From: Ctena decussata | Taxonomy: Eukaryota > Mollusca > Bivalvia > Lucinida > Lucinidae | DNA length: 64,000 bases | Assembly: GCA_963989385.1 (NCBI GenBank) | Contig: OZ022501.1 | Coordinates: 24,808,602 to 24,872,601 of the forward strand | Direction of reading: 5' to 3' | Position numbers and translations under genes: made by a program | Shown here: piece after piece, positions 10,694-20,810 of the stretch | Position numbering within the stretch: position 1 is the first letter of the stretch | How the letters are laid out: every line of letters starts with the position of its first letter | The notes under the pieces: model-generated | What the model was told of the DNA's origin: nothing | The model's input: the letters and a program-made list of their open reading frames with translations, nothing else | Databases searched by the model: none

Positions 10694-13600
10694 CTGAAAT
10701 GAAATGAAAATGAAAAATTAACATATTTATTTGTTTTTAAACAGGGGTTATTCCCTTCAAAAACAGTCAAAAAAATCAACAATTTTAAGACAGATCCAGA
10801 ATTTTAGGACTGTGTTGAAAGAGAAAACAACACAGCCAATGATACAAGACCAATTTACATATTTGGAGTAATTTTGGATGCAGACCCAGTGCTCCAGATA
10901 AGAAGGGGTAACAGAGATAATTTTGGGACAATTAGCCATAGTTCTCCACAAAAACATATTTTGTGACCCATCATTAGAACCGTCTCGTCGAGACGGTTCT
11001 AATGAGGGGTCACAACATATGTTTTCATTAAGAAATAAAAATTATCTTCGAATTATCCTCAATACCCCCTCTTATCTGGAGCTCCGAGACCCCTTCAACT
11101 CAGTGGAGGCACTTTAGAAACCACAATATATAGAGGATCTTACATGAGTGCTCATGTATTATTTAAATTATTAAACGAGTTGGCGAAAAAGGTTAGATGC
11201 GAGGCTATGCCGAGCATCTTATCGCTTTTCCCAACGAGTTTAATAAATTCAATAATACAGGAGCACGAATGCAAGATTCTATTTATCATATGACACTAAA
11301 ATCGCATTTTATTAGCAAATTTTGCATTAAAACTTCATGATTTCTCCATTAGAAAAAGCGACGTTTTTATGGACGTCAACGCATAAGGCTACGACGTAAT
11401 TTGCATATTTAATCCACTAGTGGATTATCGTTTTTAATGCATGGCTTTATTACACTCTCAGATTCGACGTCATATGATAAATGAGGATTTCAATGGGGTT
11501 TGGGTAAATTACCTCACTGATCAGCTGCACTGGAGGTAAAATTCTATCAGAGGAATGACTTGGCAAAATTTTCCTGATAACTGAGTTCAGAGGTACCCCC
11601 CAGTGACCCTCATGTTTGTATTTATGCAGAAAAGTTCAGTTTGTCTTAACCTATTTATACAGCCATCTCTTGAACTTCATTCCAAACTACTGATAACTCA
11701 AAGTCCATTTTCTTAAATTAGAAAATTTACTTTGAGATACCAGTAATTTGAGATATCCAGAGTTGAAGTATAAAAAAATAATAGGAATGTGTCCAAACTA
11801 TATTCTTTGATACTGGAGGGTACTTTGAAATATCAGTGTTTGAGACAGCAAGAGTCAACAGTGTATACCTTTCTATAATCTAGCTTCTTTAGGATATCAT
11901 CAAATGTTTCCATAAGCCATCCAGTATTCAATTTCTCTGTCCGTCCAGCCAGCCCTATGTTATGAAACCATGTCTTCTCTCCCCTTGGACCTTCTTTCAA
12001 GGTCATACTAGAAATACAACATAAAACAAGATCTGTGTCATGCAGACTGTCACATTACATCTATGTTATAGCCAATGCGCTTAAATCGTATGATAATTTT
12101 CTTAAATTGATCGGGAAATTCTGTTTTCGCTACAATTTTGCGTATTTTATATACTAAGTCACCATAAAATTCAGGTTCTGATAGGCCTTGTTGCAAAAGT
12201 GATCTTAACCCTATATTATATTTAGAAACCAATTCAAAGTGTCTACGATAAAATTTAGAAAAAGCTTTCCGAAGTTTATGATACCGATACCCCTGCTGTA
12301 AAAGCTTGGCAGTCAAACTTTTATTACGAGCATTGAAAATACACTGTGAATATTAACACTGTGAATTAACACTGTGAATATTAACACTTATTAACACTGT
12401 GAATTGCTAGCTAGTAAGTCAGAAGTTTTCTACATGACTTGTATCAATGGTTATATACTGCAATTTTTGAGTAGAAATGTAGTTTGAATGCCTGTGTGCC
12501 CTTTGTGATGGATGGATGGATGACTTGCGATTTTATGTCCTTTTCAACAGTATTTCAGTCATATCAGGACGATGGACTTGTGATAATGAAAGGCTGTGTG
12601 CAATGGAATCCCGTTTGCGATGGAAAGAACTCCGCCTCTGGCGGGGCTCAAACCCGCGACCGCTAGATCAGTAGGCCAGCGCTTAACCCACTGAGCTACC
12701 GGGGCTCTGTGCCCTTTGTGTCTCTGCAGGTAATTATACTGCCGCGGCTGGTGGCGGGGAGCATGCCTGTCTGGACATCAGCTCCGTCACGTGTTCCTGC
12801 ACCACCAGCCTCGGCAGTCCTTCACGATTTGGTACGGTACACAGATGACACACACATATGTATGATAAATGTTTGAAGCATTCCTAAATATCAGCGATCC
12901 TCCTGTGTTTCGCTAACTCATGTGAATTTTGTTTATGCTTCACCTCTACGCATGTAATTGTACATCATTTCTATTTTCCTCATATGTCATATCCTGTATG
13001 GCTAGAGTGTAATAAAAGATTATATGTCACCAGACAGCACAGCTGTCATTCTTCAGCTTCCTCTTGTTTGAAACTAACAATGTCATTACTTCATTGGGTA
13101 TCACATTTTCAGATGCATGAATGAATGTACATGTACTATATGCAAAAACACTGCCTTTTTTGTTGCTGAAAAATGTGAAAAGCTTTTACAGTACGAAGGC
13201 TCTTCATTTATTTCAGCTAAAAATAAAGTACACACGATTTTATGTGTACTAGAAGACTTAATGGGTCCTTGACCAAGGACTTCTATAAGCTAATGATGCT
13301 TTGAGCAAATGAGCATAGGAGCAAAAGTTCAAGATCACTGTATTGGTGTGGGTTTATGCTAAATACAACATCTGACTAGCATTCAGCACCTGTCCAGAAA
13401 TCAACACATGTAAGTTCTGATAACTTTTATATATTATTTAAAATGAAGTGGCCCAGGTGTACTTTATGCCAAATACAATATGTATCACGAGTTTAGCTCT
13501 TGGGAGTTTGTAAAAAATGTAAAGCACTAACACTGACAATTGATAACAGCCAACACTTATTTCAACGTTAGAAACACAAGATTACACCCTGGCAGCTGCT

Positions 13601-15536
13601 AGAAAAATAAAACCTATGTCTCACTTGTACTTGTTTCAGGCAAGATTTTTCATCTTGCCTGAAACAAGTACAAGTGAGACATAGGTTTTATTTTCAGTAT
13701 ACAACTGGTGGACACGCAAAGAAAGTCCATCATGATCAGTCACTGTAATCGAGCAGTGCCACGCCCACCTACCTGGGATCAAAGGAATGCACCTCACAAC
13801 CATACCTCTCTGCCATATGATCATCAAAACTGAAGTCATCGGCAATCCTATAAGGAAAGAAACACATTAACTTTGAATTGTGTCAAGCAATTTAAGACTG
13901 GTGGTGTGTACAGAGCTCTAGATAAGAGGGGGTATTTGATGATAATTAAGGATAATTTGTTTTATTTCTCATCGAAACCATATGTTGTGACCCCTCATCT
14001 GAACCGTCTCGTCGAGATGGTTCAGATGAGGGGTCACAACATATGTTTTTATGCAGATTTAACAAAAATTATCCCTAATTATCACCAAATACTCCCTCTT
14101 ATCTAGAGCTCTGTGTGTAGAAATACAATGTATACTCCTATAATAGGTGACTTATGAAGCTTCAACTCGGACTTTTAAAATCATGAAAAGCTCTAATACA
14201 ATACTTCCGGCTGTGAAATAAATGTACCTGAAGTTATCCAAATTACAGTATATACTTGTAAAAGCGTTAAACTCAATCCAATTTTACATTTTAGCTGTGA
14301 CAACAAAACTTGCAGAGTGCCATTTGCACCCAGTTTAAACCTCAGATCAACCAGAGCATTAGACATCTGCCCAGACTAATCAGGGTCTTTGCTGTCCACA
14401 TGGAGCTAGCTTTGACCCATAGCTACCCTTTAAGTGCACAGGGAAGACTGACCAGACTGGGTAGATGAACAGGCTGATCTGAAATTTGCTGGCCACACTC
14501 AAGGGTGTAGCTACGTATATGGCAAATACGCAAGTGCGTATTGAAATTTTGTCAAAATTGACAAAATTTCAAAACGCACCTGCATATTTGCATGCTGAAA
14601 TTTTATGAATTAGACAAGATTGCAATACCAGTTACCAAAGTGGCTGAAATACTAGCTTTCCTTTCAAGAAGTAGACCATAAAACATGGTTGTGCGTATCA
14701 TGAAATTGCCCTTAGTTACGCCCCTGACACTTGTCACTTTGTTGGTTTTGTCATGCCACAGCTCACTTTTAGAAAGGCAAAACAGGAGTTGTATACTGGA
14801 AAAAAAAAGTGAGCCTTGAAAATTTTATGGGGATCAGCTCTCAGAAGGGCAAAAGTGAGTGAGATCTTATCTCATTTAGGGAGACTTGGTTACTGACACA
14901 TTACCATCATTACTCTTCATATTCAAACACCTAATCCAATTATTGTAATTATCCAAATATTTAAACAAATTTGAGCCGCAACACGAAAACCCAACAAAGT
15001 GGCATGTGCACCCAGCAAAGTTAAGATCAGTCTTGCATCTGCCCAGTCCTATTAGAGTCTTGGCTGCCTGAATGGAGGTAGCTCAGGGTCTAAGCAACCT
15101 TTTATGCAAATCGGCAGATGCCAAGGCTGATCTGAGTCTTTGCTTGGCGTACATGCCACTTTGTTGGTTTTGTCATGTCACAGCTCATTTCTTCTGCTAT
15201 CTGGTCCCAGTTGATCAAAGAATTGTTAACATAACAAAGTGCTTATTCTAGAATTTGTTATGCCTTCCAGTACACATGAAATCAAGTGTGCTAATATTTT
15301 TTTGCACAAAAAAAAAAAAAAAAAAAAAAAAAAACTGAGGAGCTTTCACACAGCAAATGCTCCTCATATTTGTTTGGCAGTAAATGGCATTGCTTTTGCA
15401 TGCAAACCGTATGAAAAAAAATCTAATTAACCGACGAGATTATTTATTTCGAAAACTGGGCCCAGATGATGCTCTAAAAATTGCATGCTGAATTTTTGGT
15501 AAGATAAGCTAACACAGAAGCCTAGTTGTTTCTTTC

Positions 15537-15567
<31 letters not shown>

Positions 15568-18500
15568 ATTTTCATCTTTTCAACAGAGAACAATACAAGC
15601 AAACTACCAGACAGCACTGTAGGGTCACATGAGCTTAAAGTTTTTTCTTTTCAAAGAAAAAACTTTAAGCTCATATGACCCTACAGTGCTGTCTGGTTCA
15701 TGGCTGTAAAGTTTGCAAAGACACTACTAGTGTTTAATATATCATCATGACAGTACAGTACCCAAATGAGAAGACAGAACATGGTGGTTTTGGCTTGTAC
15801 AACTTGTCCTCACAGACCTCCCAGCCTCCATCTCCCAGTTTCCCAATACGAACTATTCTACTACATAGTGCCTGGGGAGTGTTGATGTATCTGAAAAATT
15901 GTTGAACACACAATAACTATATCTTCCTTATGATAATAATATAAATATATAAAATACTGTATTTATTCAGCTGTAAGACATGGTGATTCCACTTCCAAAA
16001 TTGCCACAAACCTCCAAATCAGTCTTGCGTAATTCAGCTTTAAGATGGGGGTCCAAAAATCTAGATCCATCTTATAAGACAGAACTAGATTTTTGTGATG
16101 GCTTTGTCAAAGAAATCACCCATTGTATAACTGAAGATATAGGGTAACATTTAAAGAAATTATAAATGTGGTGCCATTCAATTAATGTCATGCACACTTA
16201 GCAATAAAAAAATTGTGAATGGTATACTGGCAATGATAACTATCTGTCCATTTCATTTCTTTTGACTGCTGTTAGTGAGGCCATCATCCTTCCAATAAGG
16301 GTCTACTCTTATAGGAAAGAGTTTGCTCCTAGAGGAGCAAATTCTTTCCTTTAAGAGTTTACCCCCAATGAAAAGAAAAGCCACGCAAAAATTAAAAAAA
16401 AAAAAAAAAAATTAGCAGAGTTACTTGCCCTAAAAGTGTGCAGTCCACTCAAATCAAAATTAAAATTTGTTTCAACATCTAGTAACATTACTTGGCTGAG
16501 GTTTCTTTCATAAATGATATTCTTAAAGCATAATTAATTTTAATGTTGAAGGTCTAAAGCTGATCTTGGAAGAAAACAGTGTAAAAAGATGGGCATTTAT
16601 AAGGAAATGTGGTGTGTTCAAGGGCGTAGCTACCTATACGGCAAATATGCAGGTGCGTATTGAAATTTTGTCAAAATTGACAAAATTTCAAAACGCATCT
16701 GCATATTTGCATGCTGAAAATTTATAAATTAGACTAGATTTCAATAGCAATTGCCAAAGTGGCTGAAATACAAGCTTTCCCTTCAAGAAATAGAGAATAA
16801 AACATGGTTGTGCGTATAAAGAAATTTCCCCTAGTTACACCCCTGGTGTTAATACCTGTGATAAAACTGTGCTAGCTCTCCGTGAGATAGTCTGTCAAGT
16901 TCTTCAACTGATGGAATAGCAATGTCTTCCTTTGGCTGAAATAACACAAATCATGGGTTATATGGGAAGCTCACTGCTACATACTTAAGAGCATTATGGA
17001 GTGTGTAACCTCAGCCCTAAACTTTAGATGAAGATGCTCCTCAGAGCTTGTGCTATTCATGTTTGTAAAATTATCTAACTTCAAATTTTAAATCAATCTA
17101 GCTGTTCTTTTCTTGAAACAAAAACATACGTATTGTAAATCCCTATGGGAAACATGTCATTTTACTAATTATTCAATCACTATTTTTGAATATCCATAAT
17201 TCAATTTATGGATATCCAAAACTACAGCATAATACTGGATATTCATAACTTAGTGTATAGATATCCATACTTTAATTTATGGATATCCATAAATACATAC
17301 AGATTATTATAATAGTAACTTGATCTGGCGTACTGTATCACGTCGAGTGGATGAGCTCATACCATCGGATCACCCGAGACGCTTGCGTCGAGGATGATCC
17401 GATGGTATGAGCTCACCCACAAGACGTGATACAGAACGACAGATCAAGCTACTATTATAATAATTTGTTTATTATATACCTTATGGAACAGCCAAGCAGC
17501 TATAATGCATCGACCCAGATTCGAACCTGTGCGGCAGAAGTATTTGGCTAGTCATGAGGCAGACGCTACCAACTGAGCTATCAAAGCGCGCTATTTGACG
17601 TGTTTGTTGGCGTTACGTCACTGCTCTCGTTTCTCTGGTTCTCGTTTCAACGATGCACGTCATAAAATGACGCGCCTGAAGCTGGAACTCAGACGTAGCC
17701 TCGTTTTAAAGGATAGTGATACGGATTCAGAAAACGTCAGTTTGATACGGCCTCCTGTATCAGATGGCCAGAAAACAAGCAGTTCAAAGGGTGTATCCTG
17801 ATAGGTATATAATAAAGTACATTTTTGTATATCCAAAAACTGAAATATGGATATCCATAAATTGAATAATGGCTATCCATAAACTGATTAAAGGATATCC
17901 ATAAATTGAATTATGGATATCCATAAATTGATTTATGATGTCCAATATTATGCTTTATTTTGGATATCAATGAATTGAATTATGGATATCCAAAATTTAA
18001 TTCATGGATATCCAAAAATAGGGAGTGAATAGTAAAAATGGAAATTCATATAATGGATATCCAAAACACAAAAGAATATGGGATATTCAAAAACTGAATT
18101 TCAGATGTCCAAAAATTGAATAATGACCCCCTTCTGAAAAAGTCAGTGAAATATATTTCACTGTAATTTCAGTGAATTTCACTGATACACTAAATTTCAG
18201 TGAAATCATGGACATCCAATGTTATTTGTGATATCTCAAAATGAATAATGGATATCCAAAGTGAATTACACTTACAGAGACATTCAAAAAACAGTTATTG
18301 ATTTCTGTATTAAAATCGAATTATCAATAACCATAAATGGAATTATGGATATCCATAAATCAAATTATGAATATCCATAAATTGATTTATGGATGTTCAT
18401 TATTTAATTTGTTAATATCAATAATTTGATCTATGGCTATCCAAAAATACAGCATATTTTTGGATATCCAATATTATGCTGTATTTTTGGATATCCATAT

Positions 18501-20751
18501 ATGAAATTATGAATATTCCAGAAATGATTTATTAATATCCATAAATAGGGAATGAATAGGCAAACAGTACTATAATAAATATATTTTAGGCTATCCAGAA
18601 CTCAATGTTTGGATATCATTATATACAATGATGGATATCAAATATTCAGGTTTATTTATTGGTATATAAAAATCTGTTAATTCATATCCAAAAATTGAAT
18701 TATGGATTTCCGAAAATAGAATTATGGTTGGTTGGTTGATTTGATGCTTAACGTCCACGGTAAACAACTAAGGTCATGTCGGGACGGTCAGTTAACCTAA
18801 CCACACTATTCCTGGGCAGGCTTAGACCTTTTGGATATCCAATATTATGCTGTATTTTTGGATATCCATATATGAAATTATGAATATTCCAGAAATGATT
18901 TATTAATATCCATAAATAGGGAATGAATAGGCAAACAGTACTATAATAAATATATTTTAGGCTATCCAGAACTCAATGTTTGGATATCATTATATACAAT
19001 GATGGATATCAAATATTCAGGTTTATTTATTGGTATATAAAAATCTGTTAATTCATATCCAAAAATTGAATTATGGATTTCCGAAAATAGAATTATGGTT
19101 GGTTGGTTGATTTGATGCTTAACGTCCACGGTAAACAACTAAGGTCATGTCGGGACGGTCAGTTAACCTAACCACACTATTCCTGGGCAGGCTTAGACCT
19201 TTTGGATATCCAATATTATGCTGTATTTTTGGATATCCATATATGAAATTATGAATATTCCAGAAATGATTTATTAATATCCATAAATAGGGAATGAATA
19301 GGCAAACAGTACTATAATAAATATATTTTAGGCTATCCAGAACTCAATGTTTGGATATCATTATATACAATGATGGATATCAAATATTCAGGTTTATTTA
19401 TTGGTATATAAAAATCTGTTAATTCATATCCAAAAATTGAATTATGGATTTCCGAAAATAGAATTATGGTTGGTTGGTTGATTTGATGCTTAACGTCCAC
19501 GGTAAACAACTAAGGTCATGTCGGGACAGTCAGTTAACCTAACCACACTATTCCTGGGCAGGCTTAGACCTCCTAAGCGGTTAACCAGTACTAAGTGCAC
19601 ATACTTTCGCCAGTAACTGACAACTGCCCTTCTTGAATCAGCGGAAAGAGAAACGAAAGTATGTGGCCAGACCGAGATTCGAACCCAGGACCTCTGACTT
19701 ACGAGTCAGGTGCCCTACCGATTGCGCTACCCGGCCCGGCAAATAGAATTATGGACATCCAAATATACATGATATATTTTCTTATACATGATATATTTCT
19801 TTTCTTTTTTTCTTCTTCTTTTTTTTATATCCATAATTTGATATTATTTTTTTATTTTTGGATATCCAGAATTTGATTTCTGGATATTCATAATTCAGTT
19901 TTTTGATATCTACAAATCAATATTAAATAATTATGGATATCAAATATTATGTTGTGATACCCAAAAGCAAATTTAGTAAAGATATCCATGAATTGAATAA
20001 TGGATATGTAAAATGATCCAAAATTGGGAATTAATTGTAAAACAGCACTATATAATTTCATATATATCCTTTATTAAATTTATGGATATCCAGAACTAAA
20101 TTTTCAGAAATCCAAAAAATTTCCAGATTTTTTTCATACGGTGAATTATGAATATCGATAAATCCAAATTTGGTAACACCCAATATTTTGCTGCATTTTT
20201 TATATAGGCTAAATCAAACTATGGATATCCAAAATCTTGTAAATTGATATCCATAAATATGGAATAAATATATAGTAAAATGGCACCCCATAAACATGAT
20301 AAAAATCAAGATCAATATTGGATATCCATAAATCAGATTTTGAGATATCCAAAAATTAAAATAATGCTATCCATTTATTTTTAAGGATATCCATGAAGAG
20401 AATAAATAGTAAAACAACATTCCATATGCTTGTCTGTAGTCTCTTCTGATAACTGAGAGCACTCAAGGCTATCAATATTCACTGCCTATCTTCCACTTGC
20501 TGTTAGATGAAGTCCGATGTGGTTGCTTACGAGGTGTTTCCAACAATTTATCAACTAATGAAAGATCCCGACCTGCAACGTAAACAAGAGGAAAAGAACC
20601 GGTAAAATTTATGATATACCTGAATTTTCTGCTCATTCCAGTCTGCTTTGAAGAACGGCAGAAGATTTGACGAGTATAAAAATAACAGGAAAGAGATAAA
20701 CAGAAGGCAAACGAAGCAAAACTTCACTAAGAGAGGGCGCCTACTGGTCAT
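10391..20751 (-). CDS. METTL24-like (Methyltransf_21/FkbM-type) membrane methyltransferase, complete
   Basis: Six coding exons (20751-20620, 16935-16856, 15890-15762, 13847-13773, 12007-11869, 10693-10391) join with matching phases and GT/AG borders into 858 nt, 285 aa. Residues 9-30 are a hydrophobic signal anchor after a basic start (MTSRRPLLVK), which predicts a type II Golgi/ER-lumen protein. A SAM-type nucleotide fold follows: VFSFGIADDFSFD (residues 110-122, motif I region), EVHSFDPS (acidic residue D137 after strand beta-2), and VLKVDIEESEW (190-200, motif IV-like), then the C-terminal beta strands. This pattern is typical of the Methyltransf_21 family that includes METTL24; the substrate is not known. 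The gene is divergent from the C8orf76 homologue. Introns are filled with MITEs, SINEs and satellite. The direct exon 1-exon 2 junction is inferred from phase 0 on both sides. Confidence 0.85.
10887..11086. mobile_element. Hairpin MITE, family D, with 5-bp target duplication
   Basis: Termini CAGTGCTCCAGATAAG and CTTATCTGGAGCTCCG. Central palindrome TTAGAACCGTCTCG/CGAGACGGTTCTAA. Flanked by AGACC on both sides. Lies in intron 5 of the METTL24-like gene. Confidence 0.8.
11131..11480. repeat. Interspersed repeat, family C (copy 2)
   Basis: Same 350-bp sequence as 2366-2718, diverged by scattered substitutions, including the AGATGCGAGGCTATGCCGAGCATCT hairpin region. It is non-coding and lies in METTL24-like intron 5, between a family D and a family E MITE. 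Confidence 0.75.
11660..11863. mobile_element. TA-flanked MITE, family E, abutting a splice donor
   Basis: Degenerate copy of the family seen at 30828-31044 and 45740-45955 ('aaactactgata', 'aaaatttactttgagata', 'gggtactttgaaatatcagtgtttgaga'). Flanked by TA at 11658-11659 and 11864-11865. The right flank lies inside the donor of exon 5, at intron positions +4/+5. Confidence 0.65.
11869..12007 (-). CDS. METTL24-like exon 5
   Basis: Acceptor tatttctag, donor AGAAAG|gtatac. Reads MTLKEGPRGEKTWFHNIGLA and continues GRTEKLNTGWLMETF. Its donor sits within a few bases of a TA-flanked MITE (11660-11863). Confidence 0.88.
12050..12316 (-). pseudogene. Retroelement reverse-transcriptase C-terminal fragment
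   Basis: An open stretch reading KLLQQGYRYHKLRKAFSKFY and later EPEFYGDLVYKIRKIV resembles the conserved tail after the RT domain of retroelement polyproteins common in invertebrate genomes. No RT core, start or downstream domain is present. It sits in METTL24-like intron 5 between exons, so it is a truncated insertion and not an exon. The family assignment is from memory of similar sequences and is tentative. Confidence 0.45.
12508..12707 (-). mobile_element. tRNA-derived SINE with 13-bp target duplication
   Basis: On the minus strand the head at 12707 reads GCCCCGGTAGCTCAGTGGG (A box) with GGTTTGAGCCC (B box). The body contains 'cgtcctgatatgactgaaat', and it ends in a (CCAT)n tail. TGTGCCCTTTGTG flanks it at 12495-12507 and 12708-12720. 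The architecture fits molluscan V-type tRNA SINEs such as RUDI; that family name is inference. Confidence 0.88.
13604..13695. repeat. Near-perfect inverted repeat
   Basis: Arms of about 43 bp (AAAATAAAACCTATGTCTCA... and its complement) around a 5-base loop, 80 bp downstream of METTL24-like exon 4 in the gene direction. The arms appear identical, which suggests a young palindrome. Confidence 0.8.
13773..13847 (-). CDS. METTL24-like exon 4 (SAM motif I region)
   Basis: Acceptor ccttatag, donor CCCAG|gtaggt. Reads IADDFSFDDHMAERYGCEVH and then SFDP, with split Gly and Ser codons at its ends. Confidence 0.88.
13911..14113. mobile_element. Hairpin MITE, family D, with 6-bp target duplication
   Basis: Perfectly matching termini CAGAGCTCTAGATAAGAGG and CCTCTTATCTAGAGCTCTG (with one or two internal changes) and TGTGTA on both sides (13905-13910, 14114-14119). 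Central hairpin 'gaaccgtctcgtcgagatggttc'. The 203-bp length matches the 42483-42685 copy. Confidence 0.88.
14293..14765. mobile_element. Family A MITE split by a nested element
   Basis: The left part starts AGCTGTGACAACAAAACTTG and the right part ends TTTTGTCATGCCACAGCTCA. A 227-bp element (14500-14726) interrupts it, so family A is the older of the two at this locus. Confidence 0.75.
14500..14726. mobile_element. 227-bp hAT-like MITE, nested, 5-bp target duplication
   Basis: Starts CAAGGGTGTAGCTACG and ends TTACGCCCCTG. Flanked by ACACT at 14495-14499 and 14727-14731. A second copy of exactly the same length is at 16619-16845. CARGGG/CCCCTG ends with a 5-bp duplication suggest a hAT-type element. 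Confidence 0.85.
14972..15187. mobile_element. Palindromic MITE, family A
   Basis: TGAGCCGCAACACGAAAACC to TTTTGTCATGTCACAGCTCA with complementary termini. Lies in METTL24-like intron 3. Confidence 0.8.
15207..15462. repeat. Family F MITE with poly-A expansion
   Basis: Bounded by CCCAGTTGATCAAAG and AAAACTGGGCCCA, with inner motif 'gctcctcatatt'. Homologous to 36928-37320 and 62641-62872. It is expanded by an A-run at 15308-15334. Confidence 0.6.
15600..15702. repeat. Near-perfect inverted repeat
   Basis: Arms of about 42 bp starting CCAGACAGCACTGTAGGGTC and closing at CTGTCTGG, with one mismatch (cacatga/catatga). It is located 60 bp upstream of METTL24-like exon 3 acceptor in intron 2/3 context. 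A T-run precedes it (15540-15563). Confidence 0.8.
15762..15890 (-). CDS. METTL24-like exon 3
   Basis: Acceptor tttttcag, donor TTTGG|gtactg. Reads YINTPQALCSRIVRIGKLGD, then GGWEVCEDKLY, ending SVFSF with a split Gly codon. Confidence 0.88.
16290..16420. repeat. Family B hairpin repeat
   Basis: Contains GGAAAGAGTTTGCTCC and GGAGCAAATTCTTTCC in inverted orientation, followed by an A-run. Same family as 716-748. Confidence 0.6.
16619..16845. mobile_element. 227-bp hAT-like MITE, 5-bp target duplication
   Basis: Starts CAAGGGCGTAGCTACC and ends TTACACCCCTG. Flanked by GTGTT (16614-16618, 16846-16850). It ends 10 bp from the donor of METTL24-like exon 2. Same length and internal sequence as 14500-14726. 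Confidence 0.88.
16856..16935 (-). CDS. METTL24-like exon 2
   Basis: Acceptor ttatttcag, donor CACAG|gtatt. Reads PKEDIAIPSVEELDRL then SHGELAQFYH, and ends with two bases of a split Arg codon. Confidence 0.85.
17303..17464. mobile_element. Foldback element in satellite
   Basis: 162 bp with ~70-bp arms (ATTATTATAATAGTAACTTG... paired with ...CAAGCTACTATTATAATAAT). The central palindrome lies around 'cgagacgcttgcgtcgagg'. GC-rich arms stand out in the AT-rich satellite. Mismatches between arms show it is not brand new. Confidence 0.8.
17470..17815 (-). mobile_element. tRNA-like insert in satellite
   Basis: On the minus strand the block at about 17588-17505 reads TAGCTCAGTTGGTAGCG (A box) and AGGTTCGAATCTGGG (B box), with a CTCATGA anticodon-loop-like segment. 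The spacer between them is too long for a normal tRNA. Non-satellite sequence continues to about 17815, with 'gtttattatatacctta' and 'ggtatataataaagtac' at its edges. It is best read as a SINE-like insertion. Confidence 0.5.
18461..19569. repeat. Tandem triplication, 371-bp period, containing a SINE 3' half
   Basis: Three head-to-tail copies (start 18461, 18832, 19203) of satellite plus the 3' part of the SINE. Copies look identical apart from one base seen in the third (gggacAgtc for gggacGgtc). Only the third copy runs on into the intact SINE head. The duplication therefore happened after SINE insertion, with a breakpoint inside the SINE at 'gcttagacct'. Confidence 0.92.
19470..19740 (-). 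mobile_element. Intact tRNA-derived SINE with 14-bp target duplication
   Basis: Minus-strand head: GCGCAATCGGTAGGGCACC, then CTGACTCGTAAGTCAG (a perfect anticodon-like stem, CGT, Thr-type), and GGTTCGAATC (B box). The body is shared with 8848-9112 and the tail is (AACC)n. AAATAGAATTATGG flanks it at 19456-19469 and 19741-19754. Confidence 0.9.
20620..20751 (-). CDS. METTL24-like exon 1 (start, membrane anchor)
   Basis: Encodes 44 residues starting MTSRRPLLVKFCFVC, with a long hydrophobic run. The donor is CAG|gtatat, phase 0. The ATG is the first that is not immediately closed by a stop. Confidence 0.75.
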
Positions 20752-20752
20752 G

Positions 20753-20758
20753 TCACAT
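20753..20758 (-). promoter_or_regulatory. Start-stop (ATGTGA) directly upstream of the METTL24-like ATG
   Basis: The minus strand reads ACATGTGACATGACC. An ATG is followed at once by TGA, with one base before the main ATG at 20751. Start-stop elements can hold ribosomes and lower main-frame initiation. Whether the transcript includes it depends on the true start site, which is not known. Confidence 0.4.
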
Positions 20759-20801
20759 GTCGGACAAATCTCTTTTCTTGTAGTCCAGCGAAGTAGCTGC
20801 T

Positions 20802-20810
20802 TATAAAATG
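20802..20810 (-). promoter_or_regulatory. Candidate TATA box for the METTL24-like gene
   Basis: The minus strand has ATTTTATAAGC about 50 bases before the ATG, a spacing that would give a short 5' UTR of about 20-30 nt. It is a single weak motif match in AT-rich DNA. Confidence 0.3.

Larger units (their letters stand above)
17140..20410. repeat. Satellite built on TGGATATCCA palindromes (intron 1)
   Basis: Irregular tandem array of 20-40 bp variants of 'attatggatatccataaattg'. The core GGATATCC is palindromic and the flanks alternate between 'ataaattgaattat' and 'aaaaatacagcat'. It fills most of METTL24-like intron 1 and is interrupted by a foldback (17303-17464), a tRNA-like insert and a SINE. 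The same satellite continues at 21200-21840, 22380-22545, 24420-24760 and 28640-29960. Confidence 0.85.

Noticed and set aside
12050..12316. Extra coding exon of the METTL24-like gene
   Set aside because: Exons 4 and 5 already join in phase around it, and its sequence looks like a retroelement tail and not a methyltransferase.
12633..12707. tRNA gene on the minus strand
   Set aside because: Good A and B boxes, but it is the head of a SINE with a 13-bp duplication and a CCAT tail.
19661..19740. tRNA-Thr gene (perfect anticodon-like stem with CGT)
   Set aside because: The downstream body, (AACC)n tail and 14-bp target duplication show it is the head of a SINE; acceptor-stem pairing is poor.
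17140..20410. CRISPR-like array of short repeats
   Set aside because: Repeat spacing is irregular, repeats and 'spacers' drift together, and the host genome is eukaryotic; this is satellite DNA.
20500..20575. Possible extra METTL24-like exon (acceptor tttacgttgcag at 20577)
   Set aside because: Its phase does not fit exon 1 (phase 0 gives a stop within six codons) and no good donor in the needed phase follows; exon 1 joins exon 2 directly in phase.
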